NCBI GenBank assembly: GCA_019722365.1 | Contig: JADFUC010000803.1 | Span: forward strand, 1-64,000 | Length of the DNA: 64,000 nucleotides | Reading direction: 5' to 3' | Source: Lithospermum erythrorhizon | Lineage: Eukaryota > Streptophyta > Magnoliopsida > Boraginales > Boraginaceae | Shown: positions 51,360 to 63,144 of the stretch, piece after piece | Layout of the letters: each line of letters opens with the position of its first letter | Numbering within the stretch: position 1 is the first letter of the stretch | Made by a program: the position numbers and the translations under genes | The notes under the pieces: generated by a model | Told to the model about the DNA's origin: nothing | Database searches by the model: none | The model's input: only the letters and a program-made list of their open reading frames with translations

Positions 51360-51926
51360 AGTTATTATGAGACGCGATGCTTATTCATTGCGAGTATGGT
51401 TATGTATGTGAATATTACATATAAGTACGGATATACGCGACGGATCAAGTCTGTGGTATTTGTATTCACTCAAATTAATAGGAATACCCCTTTTCTATGG
51501 GCCAAGCGCTTTATGAGCCTGGGGTCTCTGTGAACGATCGCCGAGGTGGACGGCAGGATCTTTCCGTCGTGAGTCGCGTGAAGATCATCATGTGAGCCTA
51601 TGGTGGCATGTACGCCTACCGCCTATTTCCTTTCATAGACATTTGTATTTTCTAACTGCTATTAGACATATCAGAGGGGTCCGTTGTCATACTTTCCTAT
51701 AAATGTATTTTTGGATTTCTAGTATCCTGCTGTATTATCTGTGTGGATTTGTATTCTATTGTCTCGTTATTTTGTTGGATGGGCCATTGAACACCACGAT
51801 AGAGTAGTAGAGATTTGTTTTGATAATGTCACAGTATACTTGTTATCAGGTCCATCGATTGGGCGACTGTGTACAGTGTCAGTAATGATCTTAACCCTGA
51901 TCGCCGACTTGGGGTTGGTCGTTACA

Positions 51927-53660
51927 ATGCACACAATGGGATGCCTTTTGAACATAAAATGCAAATAATAAATAACAACTTTTAACTTCTAGTGTGCTAA
52001 TTAATGTGGATTTTATTTATGAGTAGATCATGCCGCATTCACTATTATTCGAATCAGTTTAATATTGGTCGGATATGGTTTTACCATGTCAGCTATATCG
52101 AGAGGATATGACGGTAGATCGTATATGATTTTCAAATGTGTATTGTATTTTATGCATTTTTTCTTTTCTCTCGACTTTGTTTTGTATATGCAATTTATTA
52201 TATATCATATTCTGGGCCTTCAAGCGTGTTAACTTGATCACCTTTCTCGAATCTATTTTCAATATACCACATTGGATCCGCTATGGTTTTACATTTATGC
52301 GACAATATTGTTCTGAGCATGGCTTTTATCCCGCAGGCTCCACCCGCAGCTGCTGGGGAGACCATTTCGTAATATTTGTGCTCAACTGAAGATTGGGCAT
52401 TACGAATACCTCACAAGAACAACTATTTAAGGGTCTCTATTCAAAGGATACTTTTGTTTAATGTATTTTAATAGCATTGCAATCAGGTCAATGTAACAAT
52501 GATTTGTTCCTCTTTGTGTATCATAAACTATGAACGATAAACAAAGATCTTAGAAGACACATAGTTGTTCCTCTTTTATGTATCAAATATCCCAATAAGT
52601 TACTGATATCCCATTAGAGCAAATATATGCTCAAGTCTCAACATAACAAGTAAAAACCATAAATAACATGTATGTCTTATATTATTTTGAGCTCTCTGCT
52701 TTAGCTAATTTGCTCTTATGGCCACTCAAATAGATCAAGTAATACATGGATCATATTTCAAGAAGCCACAAATTATGGACATTAGAATTGTGAATGCTCC
52801 AATCATATCACAATCTCTCTTCTTCAATTACATAATCGCAAACCAATTAGCATAAAAGAATCACAAACTTCATAAATATCATGAGTAATCGTATAACAAG
52901 ACAACAAAAAATAATTTCCAATAGAAAATTAAGGAGTATCCCTGCTCATTTAAGCATTCTGTATCACATACGTAACATGAAAATTAATTTAATTTTGCAT
53001 GCAACTTTGGTGAAAATTAAAATATTGAGACCTCGACATGCACTTTTGAGTTAATGTACTTAAAAGTCGAAAATTTGATATTAAATGAACTGCCAATCTT
53101 CCATATATATTAAATACAATCTCATGGAGGAATAAGATTCTTCGAATATTACGGATCTCATATAGTTAATCGAAAAGATTATGTAATGAAATATTAGTTA
53201 CTAAACTACTTCCTAGCTCCTATTGTGATTCACCTAAGAAGAATTCCGCTCAATTCTTCACCAAGATCACCACAAGATATTCAATCCTAATCGACGAGGA
53301 AGCAGATGACCATATCCAAGTTTCAAACCTCATATTGGGTGGGTCACAACCAAAGGTTCAAGATTAACAAAGAGCCTCGAGATCCAGCTTAACCGGAACA
53401 TTTCAGCGAGCAACAAAAGGGCTAAAGAGTAGAAAACGTAAAAAAGTTTATATAGACATAACAATAGACATAACATAAATCGGCCCCATTGACTTGTCCC
53501 TCGCTACCATCTTGGTTTCAAAAATATAAAACAAAATTTATAAAGAATTCAAGGAGTATCATACAAGGAAGTCACTTAATAGAAAGTCTCATTGAATATT
53601 CATGTGAAGTTGCCAAAGAAGGCAATGCAAATGATAGAAATGCATAATCTATATAAAAAA
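51927..53660. other. Intergenic; repeat copy at left, otherwise no gene seen
   Basis: 52060-52390 is the right-hand copy of the repeat noted at 42250. From about 52430 to 53600 the sequence ('gttcctctttgtgtatcata' and later 'ccacaagatattcaatcc') has the look of a worn copia-type LTR or leader, but I cannot define ends or domains. Confidence 0.35.
52060..52390 (+). repeat. Right copy of the direct repeat flanking the plus-strand gypsy element
   Basis: 'ctctcgactttgttttgtat' and 'attatatatcatattct' are followed by 'aacttgatcacctttctcga' and 'caatattgttctgagcatg'. These are the same two blocks as at 42250-42490 with the order exchanged. Confidence 0.6.
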
Positions 53661-54492
53661 ACTACAACATTCGCTTATTAACAAGCGTTTATCTTCATTA
53701 TATATTTAATACGGTTTATTCAAATACATCTATAATAAATAAGGAATATAAGAAAAAGATAACATAATTAGTAAAAACTGACACCCTTTTTGGGAAATGA
53801 GTAAAAATAGGGAATAATTGAATAATTATAGGATTACGTAATCCTAAACCTAAACACATAAAATCTATCATTATCACCACAAATTAATTCACAAAACTAG
53901 ATAAACACAATAATAAATTTGGAACTATTCAATTAGGTCGAAATTCAACATATATAATGAATAAATTCAACGTAGCAAATGTAAAAAGAAAGGAACTTTG
54001 AATCAGAGAATTCTATACGTTAATCGGCTTGTGTTAAAGGCTGATTGAAAGTCAAAGTGCTGGGAGTGGGGTTGGGTTGGTGAAGGGTCTAGCTTAATAA
54101 TGTAGAAGAGAATTTTGCTACATCGGGGAACCTCACCTTCCCGGTTTTTGCAGGTCTTTCCTCACTCTGTGCAAGGAATCAAGGTATCGTCACAAGCATG
54201 TGGGACCTGACCTCTTTGACTGTAGATCTTTCTTCTTCTTTTTGGGGATGAAGAGTTTTCGAGTAACTGAATAATGATTTATTAAGCCGCCTCGACGCTC
54301 GAAATTGAATTGGGTCAGCGTAGGTAATGGACATAAAAAAGAAGATACTTCGTCAAATTGTGAAGAGTAGCGAAACATACCTCATGAACGCGGTCCTGCC
54401 GCAACATGTATCCACTGTGCTCTGTTCGTCAAGGACTCACTCCGGCAACTGTTGTTCACAGTAAAAAACAAGCGACTATCAATCGTGATAGA

Positions 54493-54580
54493 AAGCAAAT
54501 AAGCGAATTAAATCTATACTTGGGGTGATCAATGTCAATCATTATAACACAACAAACATCGATTTATTCGCTTGTTTCTA
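54493..54580. repeat. Inverted repeat around AAGCGAA/TTCGCTT
   Basis: 'gaaagcaaataagcgaat' at 54491-54508 faces 'atttattcgcttgtttc' at 54562-54578 as an imperfect inverted repeat with a loop of about 55 bp. It carries the same motif that is scattered over the next 8 kb. Confidence 0.6.
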
Positions 54581-54689
54581 TAATGTAACACCACAATAAG
54601 TAGCTTCTTTTGTTACAAAACATAAATTTAAATTGGCAGCTGTCATCAAACATGAAAAAAAAATCGTATTAATTTAATATTTAGAAAAC

Positions 54690-57060
54690 GTGGTATTTAT
54701 CATCAATCAAAGTACTACTTATTACATTGCAAAATTCTGTTACTATTTCCACAATTTGCCAGCTTTGGTTTCGACGCCTTGTTTGTGGTCCTCTCGAACT
54801 TGTAAATCCATGTATTCCCATCGGTCGAATTCCACACCAGCTGACCATTCCCCGGGTCCGGGAACTTGTAGTCAAATCACAGGCTCGCGTAACACGCAAC
54901 GAGAAAATGACTAAAGTGAATCAATAAAATAACATAAAAACATAATGTAAATCGGATGTAAAAATATAGAAAACGAGTGTAAGATACAAAAATATCATTT
55001 ATAATATCCTAAAAATACAATCATGAAAACTAATCATTCGGGTTGTCCCGGTTATTTTGTTCTTCATCTCGCGGCATCAGAACTCCTGGAGAAGCTATGC
55101 CAAATACGCTATGGACAAGATGAAACTACTCCGGCCGAGCGCTTGCGTCAAGGACTGCCCCTACCATCGATCCATCGCCCCGGATTTACACGCGCCTCCT
55201 TCCGGCCCCGTAAAGTCGATACAACGCCTCCACCTCGAAGCCAGACGCATGACGACGTTGCCTACGAAATAGATATCAGCATATCATTTGATGGCCGCAA
55301 ACTGCTATGATTAAGAAAATAATATGTTAAAGATATGATCAAAAAATATAATATATGATAATGAAAAAATACACTTTTTAACAAATACGACACTACTGAA
55401 CATCGTGATCTACACATTTACTGCCCAGCTGTTCTCGGTTATGCACTCTAATACGAAAGTGCTCGCAAATACCAACCAGCTTTAGTCGCTCGATCGCCCG
55501 CGTGAGCTATATATGCAAGTGTGTAATCCATCATGTGGTTGAACATGGTGAAATTGCATACTAGTCCAGTGTAATCTCGAATCTCCGTGACACTTTTGAA
55601 TATTCTACATTACTCATAAGTCAACCTCTCTAAGCCTGCTCAAATTCAAGCAAGGGATCATTGTATTCTCCCGAACTGTCGTAACTTTCATATACTTCAT
55701 TGACATCCAAAAAGCGTATGGAACCGTGATAATATGACACGCAGGATGGAGAGATGTAGCTCACAGTGGTGTCTACACGACTGCTATGATAAATAGAAAC
55801 GATCTAAGCCTTTTTCGTAGACAACGTTATACAAAATTTAATATATAATATTTTCATATTGTTCGCTATCATCCCATCCAATTGGTCTGGCAGCAAGCAA
55901 ATCACCGGCCGGGGTCGTTGTTTCGTAAGCGCTGGTTAGTCCACGCGCGTTTCGTTGGCCCGGCAACACGCGTACCTCCAGTCGGCCGAAAAAGTGGAAG
56001 TAATTATAGATCCAACACCGCAATACAAAAACAATAATGAGATTAGCTTTGTTGAAATATAAAACATGAATAATTCATTTAATATATATTACGCGGTAGT
56101 ACCTCAAGTAGAGTTATACATCCGTACCATTCGGGCTTTGATTCACCTCGACGCCTTTCCTACCGCGGTAAAGGCAATTAGGCACATCCAAGCATATTCG
56201 CTTTAATTTACCCACATGCTCCAAAGCAAGTCTATATTGTACCTTGATGCTGGCTGGCCCTGCATTTATCGACAAACAATGTCGTTCTAGCAAATACCAA
56301 AGCGCACGCACGAGCCTTACTATTGTGGTCCACTACGCTCCACAATCACTGGCAAATCTGACGCCTTTAGCCAAGACACTTACCTGCTCCTCTTTTAAAC
56401 ACGACCCCTATCGTGTATTGCACCGATCATATGCGGCCCGCCAAAGACAGATCTAATTAATAATGGGGATCTCAAAGATAAAGGCTCACATCGCAGTAAT
56501 TTATTTCGCCAAAAGCATGGAAAGGTTCGCTCGGATGCCACCGCCAATGAAAGGCAGACTGAAGATGAGTTTCGGGTGTTCTGGAACGTTATTTCGACAT
56601 GATCGATCCCCACGCATTAACAAGATCCACCCACTTTCGCTAATGCCAGCGGGCCAACCGCTTGTTGCTCGCCCCTTGTTCAACTAAATACCACGCCTCC
56701 GCCTGGGCCTCTGGATCTTCCTACACAGCCTTTAGCTAGATGACCTCCTCCTTCAAGCCACCAAACCTGATTTTCAGCCCCTGCATAGGCTCATTAGTAC
56801 TACCTATAGTTTGGCAAACCTATGTTTTAACGCCGGGCCGACGCTGAATGCATTAAGGTTGAATCCGCACGCTTCCTCAGACTCACAAAAAGATATCGGC
56901 TTGTCGAATCCGGTATACTGCACTAACAAAGGACGAACTGGCCGTTGGAACCGGTCTTCCACTACTTGACCTGCCTACGTGACGAATTCAAAGAATATCC
57001 CGCCGATCCTAATATTCCGATCGCGCCGTTGTCGACGATCTGACATCTTTAATATCTTGG
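54690..57060 (-). pseudogene. Unrecognised multi-segment coding remnant
   Basis: Several minus-strand stretches read like protein, in changing frames: MSDRRQRRDRNIRIGGIFFE at 57044; MQGLKIRFGGLKEEV near 56785, then AWYLVEQGASNKRLARW; LLERHCLSINAGPASIKVQY near 56290 running to a stop at 56114; FFGRLEVRVLPGQRNARGL near 55990; GSIRFLDVNEVYESYDSSGE near 55720; IRDYTGLVCNFTMFNHMM near 55575; and GVEFDRWEYMDLQVREDHK near 54840. The GC content is higher than the surroundings, as expected for old coding sequence. AT-rich gaps between segments could be introns. I cannot assign a family; a transposon-encoded accessory protein is the likeliest reading. Confidence 0.4.
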
Positions 57061-57278
57061 GCATAACTAAGTAATTTTATCATATTAACATTAGTTACTT
57101 CCTACGTGAAACATGGAAAAAAGGTTCATTTGTTATTAAACAAGGGCTCACGCCGCCTACTTTATTACCAATCATCGCTTAGAATTGCCATATGTTTCAT
57201 TATTATCATCTCTACAATTCGGTTCTTTTATTACAACCACGACATTAATTCACATTGTTTCATTATTAACAATATCAA

Positions 57279-57540
57279 CATAATTTTATCATATTTTACC
57301 AATTATCATAATTTTATCATATTTTACCAATTATCATAATTTTATCATATTTTTACAAACACAAATTTTATCATATTTTACCAATTAACATAATTTTATC
57401 ATATTTTACCAATTAACATAATTTTATCATATTTTATCAATTAACATAATTTTATCATATTTTACCAATTATCATAATTTTATCATATTTTACCAATTAA
57501 CATAATTTTATCATATTTTACCAATTATCATAATTTTACC
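57279..57540. repeat. 28-bp AT-rich minisatellite, about nine copies
   Basis: Unit CATAATTTTATCATATTTTA followed by CCAATTAA or CCAATTAT, repeated head to tail with one disturbed unit near 57345-57365. Degenerate TTATCATATTT repeats continue to about 57740. Confidence 0.9.
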
Positions 57541-58106
57541 ATTTACCAACTATCATACTGCTTATTTTGTATCATAATCTCAAATTTTATCATATTTCAG
57601 GCAATTTCATCATAATTTTGTCAAGAATCTTATTATTTCATAATCTCATATTTCATCATAATTTCATAATCTCATATTTTATTATATTTTGTCATAATTT
57701 CATCATCTCATATTTTATCATATTTCATCATATTTCATAATTTTATAATTTTATCATACTTGACTAGATTTACTATATTTCATTATATCATAATCAATAA
57801 TTTCATAATATATACAATTCATAAATTTCAATCTAAAATGTAATAAATAAATTCATAATAAATTCATAATACACAATTCATAATACATAATTCAAATATT
57901 AATAAATAAATCTCAATAATACACACCATAAATATTAATCAAATATTAACAAACAATTTCATAATATTTAATACACAATTCATTACAATTTCATAATATT
58001 TAATACACAATTCATAATCATTACAATTTCATAATATTTAATAAAATTAATCTCAATAATACATAACATTTTGAAAATGCAAATCTAACACATCATTTCA
58101 ATGATT
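57541..58106. repeat. Low-complexity 'tttcataatattta' tract
   Basis: Very AT-rich, built of loosely repeated TTTCATAATATTTAATACAC-like and 'aattcataa' words. No coding capacity. Confidence 0.7.
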
Positions 58107-58527
58107 CGTGTCTAATAAACAATGGATAAACTCGCTTTATTTGTGGTAACTAATATCTTCCTAATTTATCATATAACAAACACAAAAATTAATTCGCTTT
58201 ATCATATAACAAACACAAAATCAATTCGCTTTTATAACTTAACAAACACAAAAACAAATTCGCTTATAATAAAACACAATTTCATAATATTAAATTGAAA
58301 TATTAACAATAAATATTAACAAACAATTTCATAATAATATTTAATATTAATAAATTCTATTACAATTTCATAATATTTAATACACAATTCATAATCATTA
58401 TAATTTCATAATATTTAAGGTGCATAATCTCAATCTATAATTTACAAATAATTCTCACAATTAATAAAATTAATCTCAATAATACATAACATTATTTGAA
58501 AAATGCAAATCTAACACATCATTTCAA
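58107..58527 (+). repeat. First copy of a tandem unit containing 33-bp minisatellite
   Basis: Starts 'attcgtgtctaataaacaat' and includes three units of 'tcatataacaaacacaaaat' plus CAATTCGCTT. The second copy begins at 61056 ('tttcgtgtgtaataaacaat'). The solo LTR sits at the boundary between the two copies. Confidence 0.75.
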
Positions 58528-61055
58528 TGTCTCAGAACCCGGCCACGCTTAAAAAAAAAAAAAAAATTAATTAATTTTTCGAAGTCATGCTGACCCGGAT
58601 AAGATAAATAATTGATGATAATATTATTTCAAAATTTTTTTGTAATTACATTTATAATTTAAAGCTACATAAAAAATTTTAACTTTGGAATCGGGTTCGT
58701 GAGATTTAAATACTATGTCGTAGAAATTAACCGAAACCGAATCTGACTCGAGTTTTTTTAAATATCTTATCTTCCACATCATCATAATCAAACACTTCAT
58801 CATCTTTTTTTCCTCATTTGGCCGAAATATTCACCCCTCCCCCTAAAAATTTCGCTTTCATTTCTGATTGGCCGCCAAACCTGCAAGATCGTCATATTGA
58901 TACCTTTCTCCCTCATCATTCTCTCTTCTGCAAGGGTGTGTAAGAAATTTCAAGTCTTTGAGATATTTCTTTGGGTTTTGACATAGTTGATTTTAGTTGA
59001 CTTTTCCATAATTCAATTTTATGATGAATCTGGGCTTTGGCTATGCCTGGACACGATATAAGCCATTAATTCGTGATTTGTAGGTCGTCAGAGGATGTTA
59101 TGGCTGGGTTGACTTTTTAGGTTTTCGGGTTGACTTTTGGGTTGATATTTTCTAAGACTTTAAACGTGTAGGAGGTTAAGGCTGGATCTTATTATAGTTA
59201 TTGTGATATTAAATTGGTGATTTAAAATCGACAGCTAGCTAGTCAAAAAGTGTTAATTCAAGTCGAAAGTTATAATTGATATTTCGGAGCAGAGGTTGTT
59301 AATTCATGGAGTCACATTAACTATTAGAAACGACTTATAAGTTGATTTGTAATGATAAAGGAGCAAGCATTGGCTCAATGATCTATCGGGTCGTGTCCGG
59401 CCGGGATTATAATTCGATAGTTTATCCGGGCTATGTTAGACTGCTTAGCGTATAGTTTCTAAGAGTTGGTTATGTATCTTCTAGAACGCCATATAGTAGT
59501 AGGTCTTGATTATACTTTCTCGGGTGTTTGTTTAGGCGCTGATCGTGAAAGCGGCACACGGACAGGTTCATGGAGGCCAGAAGCAGAGGCGAGTACTTAT
59601 CTCACGCGTGTTACTTTACGACTTACCTTAAATCAGGTGAACATGTTATTGTGTTATGATTATGCTGAGAATGATGTACATGTCATCATGGTTATGATTT
59701 TCATGCTGAAACGTATGATTACGCAGGATTGATAGGTGGAGCCAGCGATATGACTATAATTATATTCCGTGGCGCCAAGACTGCCGAGGTAAGTAATAGT
59801 CAACTCCCAACTTATATTTCTCGATTTATGGCCTTGCTCAGACTGTATTCCCGTGGCCTTGTCGCAATCAGGTTTGACTTACTTATCAAGTAGACGCTTT
59901 AGCCGTGCTTGACAATTCGGAGCAGAGAGTTGGTTATCGAGGTGATGGTTAGAGTTATGTATGACCTGAGGTGACTGAGTATCGGATTTGACCCTATGTC
60001 GGATGATTAGGTTGTGCGACTCTCCTTCCTCGCAGATACGCGAATATATTTGCCTTATACTTAGTGTATATAAGGCCATACTCTAATATAAAGTCATGCA
60101 TTTTATACTATTGTATAAGAGCGGTGTGTGCCTTATACTTGCCAGAGTAAGAAATGCGCCTTATACTTGCATTTAGTGCTGACGCCAGCATTATACTTTG
60201 TGTATAAGTGCGTGTGTGCCTTATACTTTATGTATAAGTGCGTTTTGGCCTTATATCATGCGTATAAGTGCGGGGCATTATTGATTGAACCATTCCGCAG
60301 TAGACGGATCGAGTATATACGCATTGCAGGTCAGTATACTCCAGCGGGATGGTAGATAGTGAGGTTCGATGACTAGAGTTTTAGTCGTTGTCAGCCCATT
60401 AATTCTCTTCTGAATTCAGCGCTTGCCGGAAACCTTCTATTATATCTCATGTATTATGTCCAGACTTCCGTGGAATTATGTCATAAATTTTGTTAGCCTC
60501 CCATATATGCATTTTATTCATTTGACTATTATATTATTGATCACCTGCATGGTAAGTTCACCGGCATTAAGCTTTCAAGGCTATACCTCTTTCGCTGGCG
60601 CATTTCATTTTAGCAGTCGATTGCGCTGGCACAGCCTAAGAGGTCAAGCTGAGTTTTGCTCGAGCGGATAGTGAGCATCGGGTGGCAGAGGATCTCACAA
60701 ATTTATTTTTGATGTAAGCTAACTTTTTGATTGTTTTATTTTCCTTTTGAAACTTTAGCCTTTATCGGCCAAGTGTGATTTTGCACGTAGATACAAAGAC
60801 GTGACATTCACAGCCTCACCGGCATTACTTTATTTTCGATATGTTGCGGTATATATATACGGGTTGGTCGCTTCGATATCACCGATGGATTATCAATTTT
60901 AAAAAACCGTTTTTGGTTGGGAAACTTAATTGTGATCACATTTTTGGATGAAACGAGTAGTTTTAAACCGAAGCCTTCCGCCCATCGGCGCAGGATTCCG
61001 CGTTCGGATTATAATGACTCTCACCTCGCATACGACACTGGGGCGGGTCGTTACA
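58528..61055 (+). mobile_element. Solo LTR, Tekay-like family
   Basis: 2,528 bp, starting TGTCTCAGAACCCGG and ending GGGCGGGTCGTTACA. It has no internal domains, and its 3' end is like that of the other gypsy LTRs here. The 5-bp flanks (TTCAA and TGTTT) are not a perfect duplication. It contains a run of about 16 A at 58551 and a palindromic minisatellite at 60055-60275. Inserted in the AT-rich repeat array of the DNA-transposon region, so it is younger than that array. Confidence 0.8.
60055..60275 (+). repeat. Palindromic minisatellite inside the LTR
   Basis: Six or so units with the core GCCTTATACTTTATGTATAAG followed by TGCG, each able to form a small hairpin. Reverse-complement counterpart of the array at 49585-49775. 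Confidence 0.8.
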
Positions 61056-61345
61056 TGTTTCGTGTGTAATAAACAATGGATAAATCGCCATTTAGGGTAA
61101 TCATTCTCAATTCGGCTTGTCATATAACAAACACAAAATCAATTGCTTATCATATAACAAACACAAAATCAAATCGCTTATAACTTAACAAACACAAAAA
61201 CAAATTCGCTTATAATATGCACAAACACAATTTCGTAATATTTAACGCCAAATATTAATAATTAACTTATTAACAAATAATTTCATAATATTTAATACAC
61301 AATTCATTACAATTTCATAATATTTAATACACAATTCATATTTAA
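61056..61345 (+). repeat. Second copy of the tandem unit with 33-bp minisatellite
   Basis: Begins 'tttcgtgtgtaataaacaat'. Three units of 'tcatataacaaacacaaaat' with TTGCTT, TCGCTT and TTCGCTT follow, then 'taatacacaattcat' repeats as in 58320-58400. Confidence 0.75.
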
Positions 61346-61599
61346 AACAAAGTCTCTTATAATATAAACAAACGGCAAAATAAATGATGAAATTTTGTAC
61401 TTACTTGTGTATTGAGTTGTTAATTGCTTCAAAAAATATAAAATTTGAGTTGTTAATTGCTTCCAAAAATACGAAATGGAAAAACTACAACCCAAATGAT
61501 CGAATACGTTAGACAAATGGGGCAATTCGCTTGTTAGTATTTAAGAATGAGAAGAATCCGCCGGTTTTGAAATAAGAAATGGTTTCATTCGGTTGTTTT

Positions 61600-61680
61600 T
61601 TATCAAACCATGGGTAAATTCGGTTGTTTTTTACCAAACCATGTGCAAATTCGTTTGTTGTGTAACAAACAACGGTGATA
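61600..61680 (+). repeat. Tandem CAAATTCG(G/T)TTGTT units
   Basis: Three successive 'aaattcggttgttttttacc' or 'aaattcgtttgttgtgtaac' units. Each is followed by AAACCATG or AAACAAC, a variant of the motif seen throughout this region. Confidence 0.65.
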
Positions 61681-62998
61681 ATCTCTCAGATTGAAATTAA
61701 ATACGGGCAAACTCATCCCTTTACTCGCCCATGGAAAGTGTTGTCAAATCAAATCAGTGTGTTGTCAAATCAAATTAGTGTGTTGTCAATCAAATAAAAT
61801 AAGCGAATTCTTCCCGTGTTTGTTGTGTAACAAGCGAATCGCTACGTTGAGTAACAAGTTTAATTAACGTTATTTAAGCAAGCACTTTTTTCTATTCTTG
61901 TTTCTTATAAACATGGTAATTACTTGTTAGTTCATCGAATAAGACGAAATAAATTTACTTTATTTCCCGTTTATTGTGTAATCAAATCAAGAAAGTTGCA
62001 ATCAAATCATAATGTCAATTCTTCCTATCCATTTAATCCATTTTAATTGTCGATTGATCAATTAAAATTGAACTTTGACATACCTCCCAAGTCTGGACAT
62101 TTGTTCATTAAAATACTACATTAATATTAAATTTTAAAATTCAAATATTTAATAAAATGAATTATTAATCAGCAAAGTCAATTAAATAAATACCTATCTG
62201 TGAACGAATCAGAGCTTTGAACCGGTTTAAAGACTTTTTAGGCATATCCCCTGCTTTCGCATAAAATACTACCGTATCAGAAGATTCTTGTGCATGGTTT
62301 CAAATGAATTTACGATTCGATTTTAACATGTTTTCTCCATTTGCCTATATATAGCAAACCCGACTAACTCCCAACACCGCAAAACTAAATCAATTACTAT
62401 GTTTATATTATTTACTCGATCAAATTAGATCACTAGTGCGGCTCACATCCGTTTATTGACAAGCGAATGGATAATCTATCCATGGAAACAACTGGGCGCA
62501 GAAATTGCCGCTTGTTTTTTGTAAAAGACACACTCATTGCTTTCTAACAAATAAATGGCAAATTCGCTTATAGAAAATAAATACGTGAATAATTTATTTG
62601 AATGTACTGAGTATAATGTGGAAAGTTGTGTCATTTCAAACTGGCAATTTTTTTTGAAACAAATTGTATTATATGTGGAAGAAGCAATTATTAGAAATTT
62701 GTAAAAAGAACAATGGACTGCTGATTTGGGTTTTTTCTTGCAATCATGTACAAATTCGCTTATACTTGTACTCAAACAAGTGAAAAACTTGTTTGTTTTA
62801 TATACAAATACGGAACAAATTTGCTTGAAATAATCTGATTTGGCGTGAACATGGCGTTAGTCACACTTAAACGTGAATCATGTCCTTGTTTCGTATTTAA
62901 CGTAGTAAACTAGAACAGTATCGATCATAATGTAAAAGTAGTAAACGCTTACTATAATTATCGATTTGAAAATTGTAAAACCTTGGTTGTGGTTAACC

Positions 62999-63006
62999 TA
63001 TAAATA
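62999..63006 (+). promoter_or_regulatory. TATA box of the plus-strand transposase
   Basis: TATAAATA in the context CCTATAAATAGC, 139 bp before the ATG at 63145: a good plant TATA element at a normal distance for a short 5' leader. A second CTATATATAGC lies at 62345-62355 and could serve another transcript. Confidence 0.6.
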
Positions 63007-63144
63007 GCAAGAAAACAACAAGGAATTATGATAGTTAAATATGTTACACTACATTATATTATTATACTTATCAAATGAATATTACTAAATCATATTATTA
63101 TACTATCAAATTAAATTAGTTAGTATACTACATCCTTTTACATA

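Larger units (their letters stand above)
42725..51926 (+). mobile_element. Internally deleted Tekay-like gypsy element with nested solo LTR
   Basis: The 5' LTR (42725-44962) starts TGAAATAACCC and ends TCAGTTACA. The 3' LTR starts TCAAATAACC at 47014 and ends GTCGTTACA at 51926. The flanks are ATGTA (42720-42724) and ATGCA (51927-51931), a 5-bp target duplication with one mismatch. The internal part is only about 2 kb: gag pieces at the left, then integrase C-terminal and chromodomain pieces at the right, with protease-RT-RNase H missing. The 3' LTR is split by another LTR at 48758-51359; its two halves match the 5' LTR on either side of about 44470. The element is therefore older than the nested insertion. 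Confidence 0.87.
47014..51926 (+). repeat. 3' LTR of the plus-strand gypsy element, split by a nested LTR
   Basis: The left part, 47014-48757, and the right part, 51360-51926, match successive parts of the 5' LTR. For example 'gtggtatttgtattcactca' is at 44530 and 51451, and 'accccttttctatgggc' at 44557 and 51486. The insert at 48758-51359 falls at the place equivalent to about 44460-44475. Confidence 0.85.

Noticed and set aside
57279..57540. CRISPR-like regular repeats
   Set aside because: The units are head to tail with no unique spacers, and the context is eukaryotic; it is a minisatellite.
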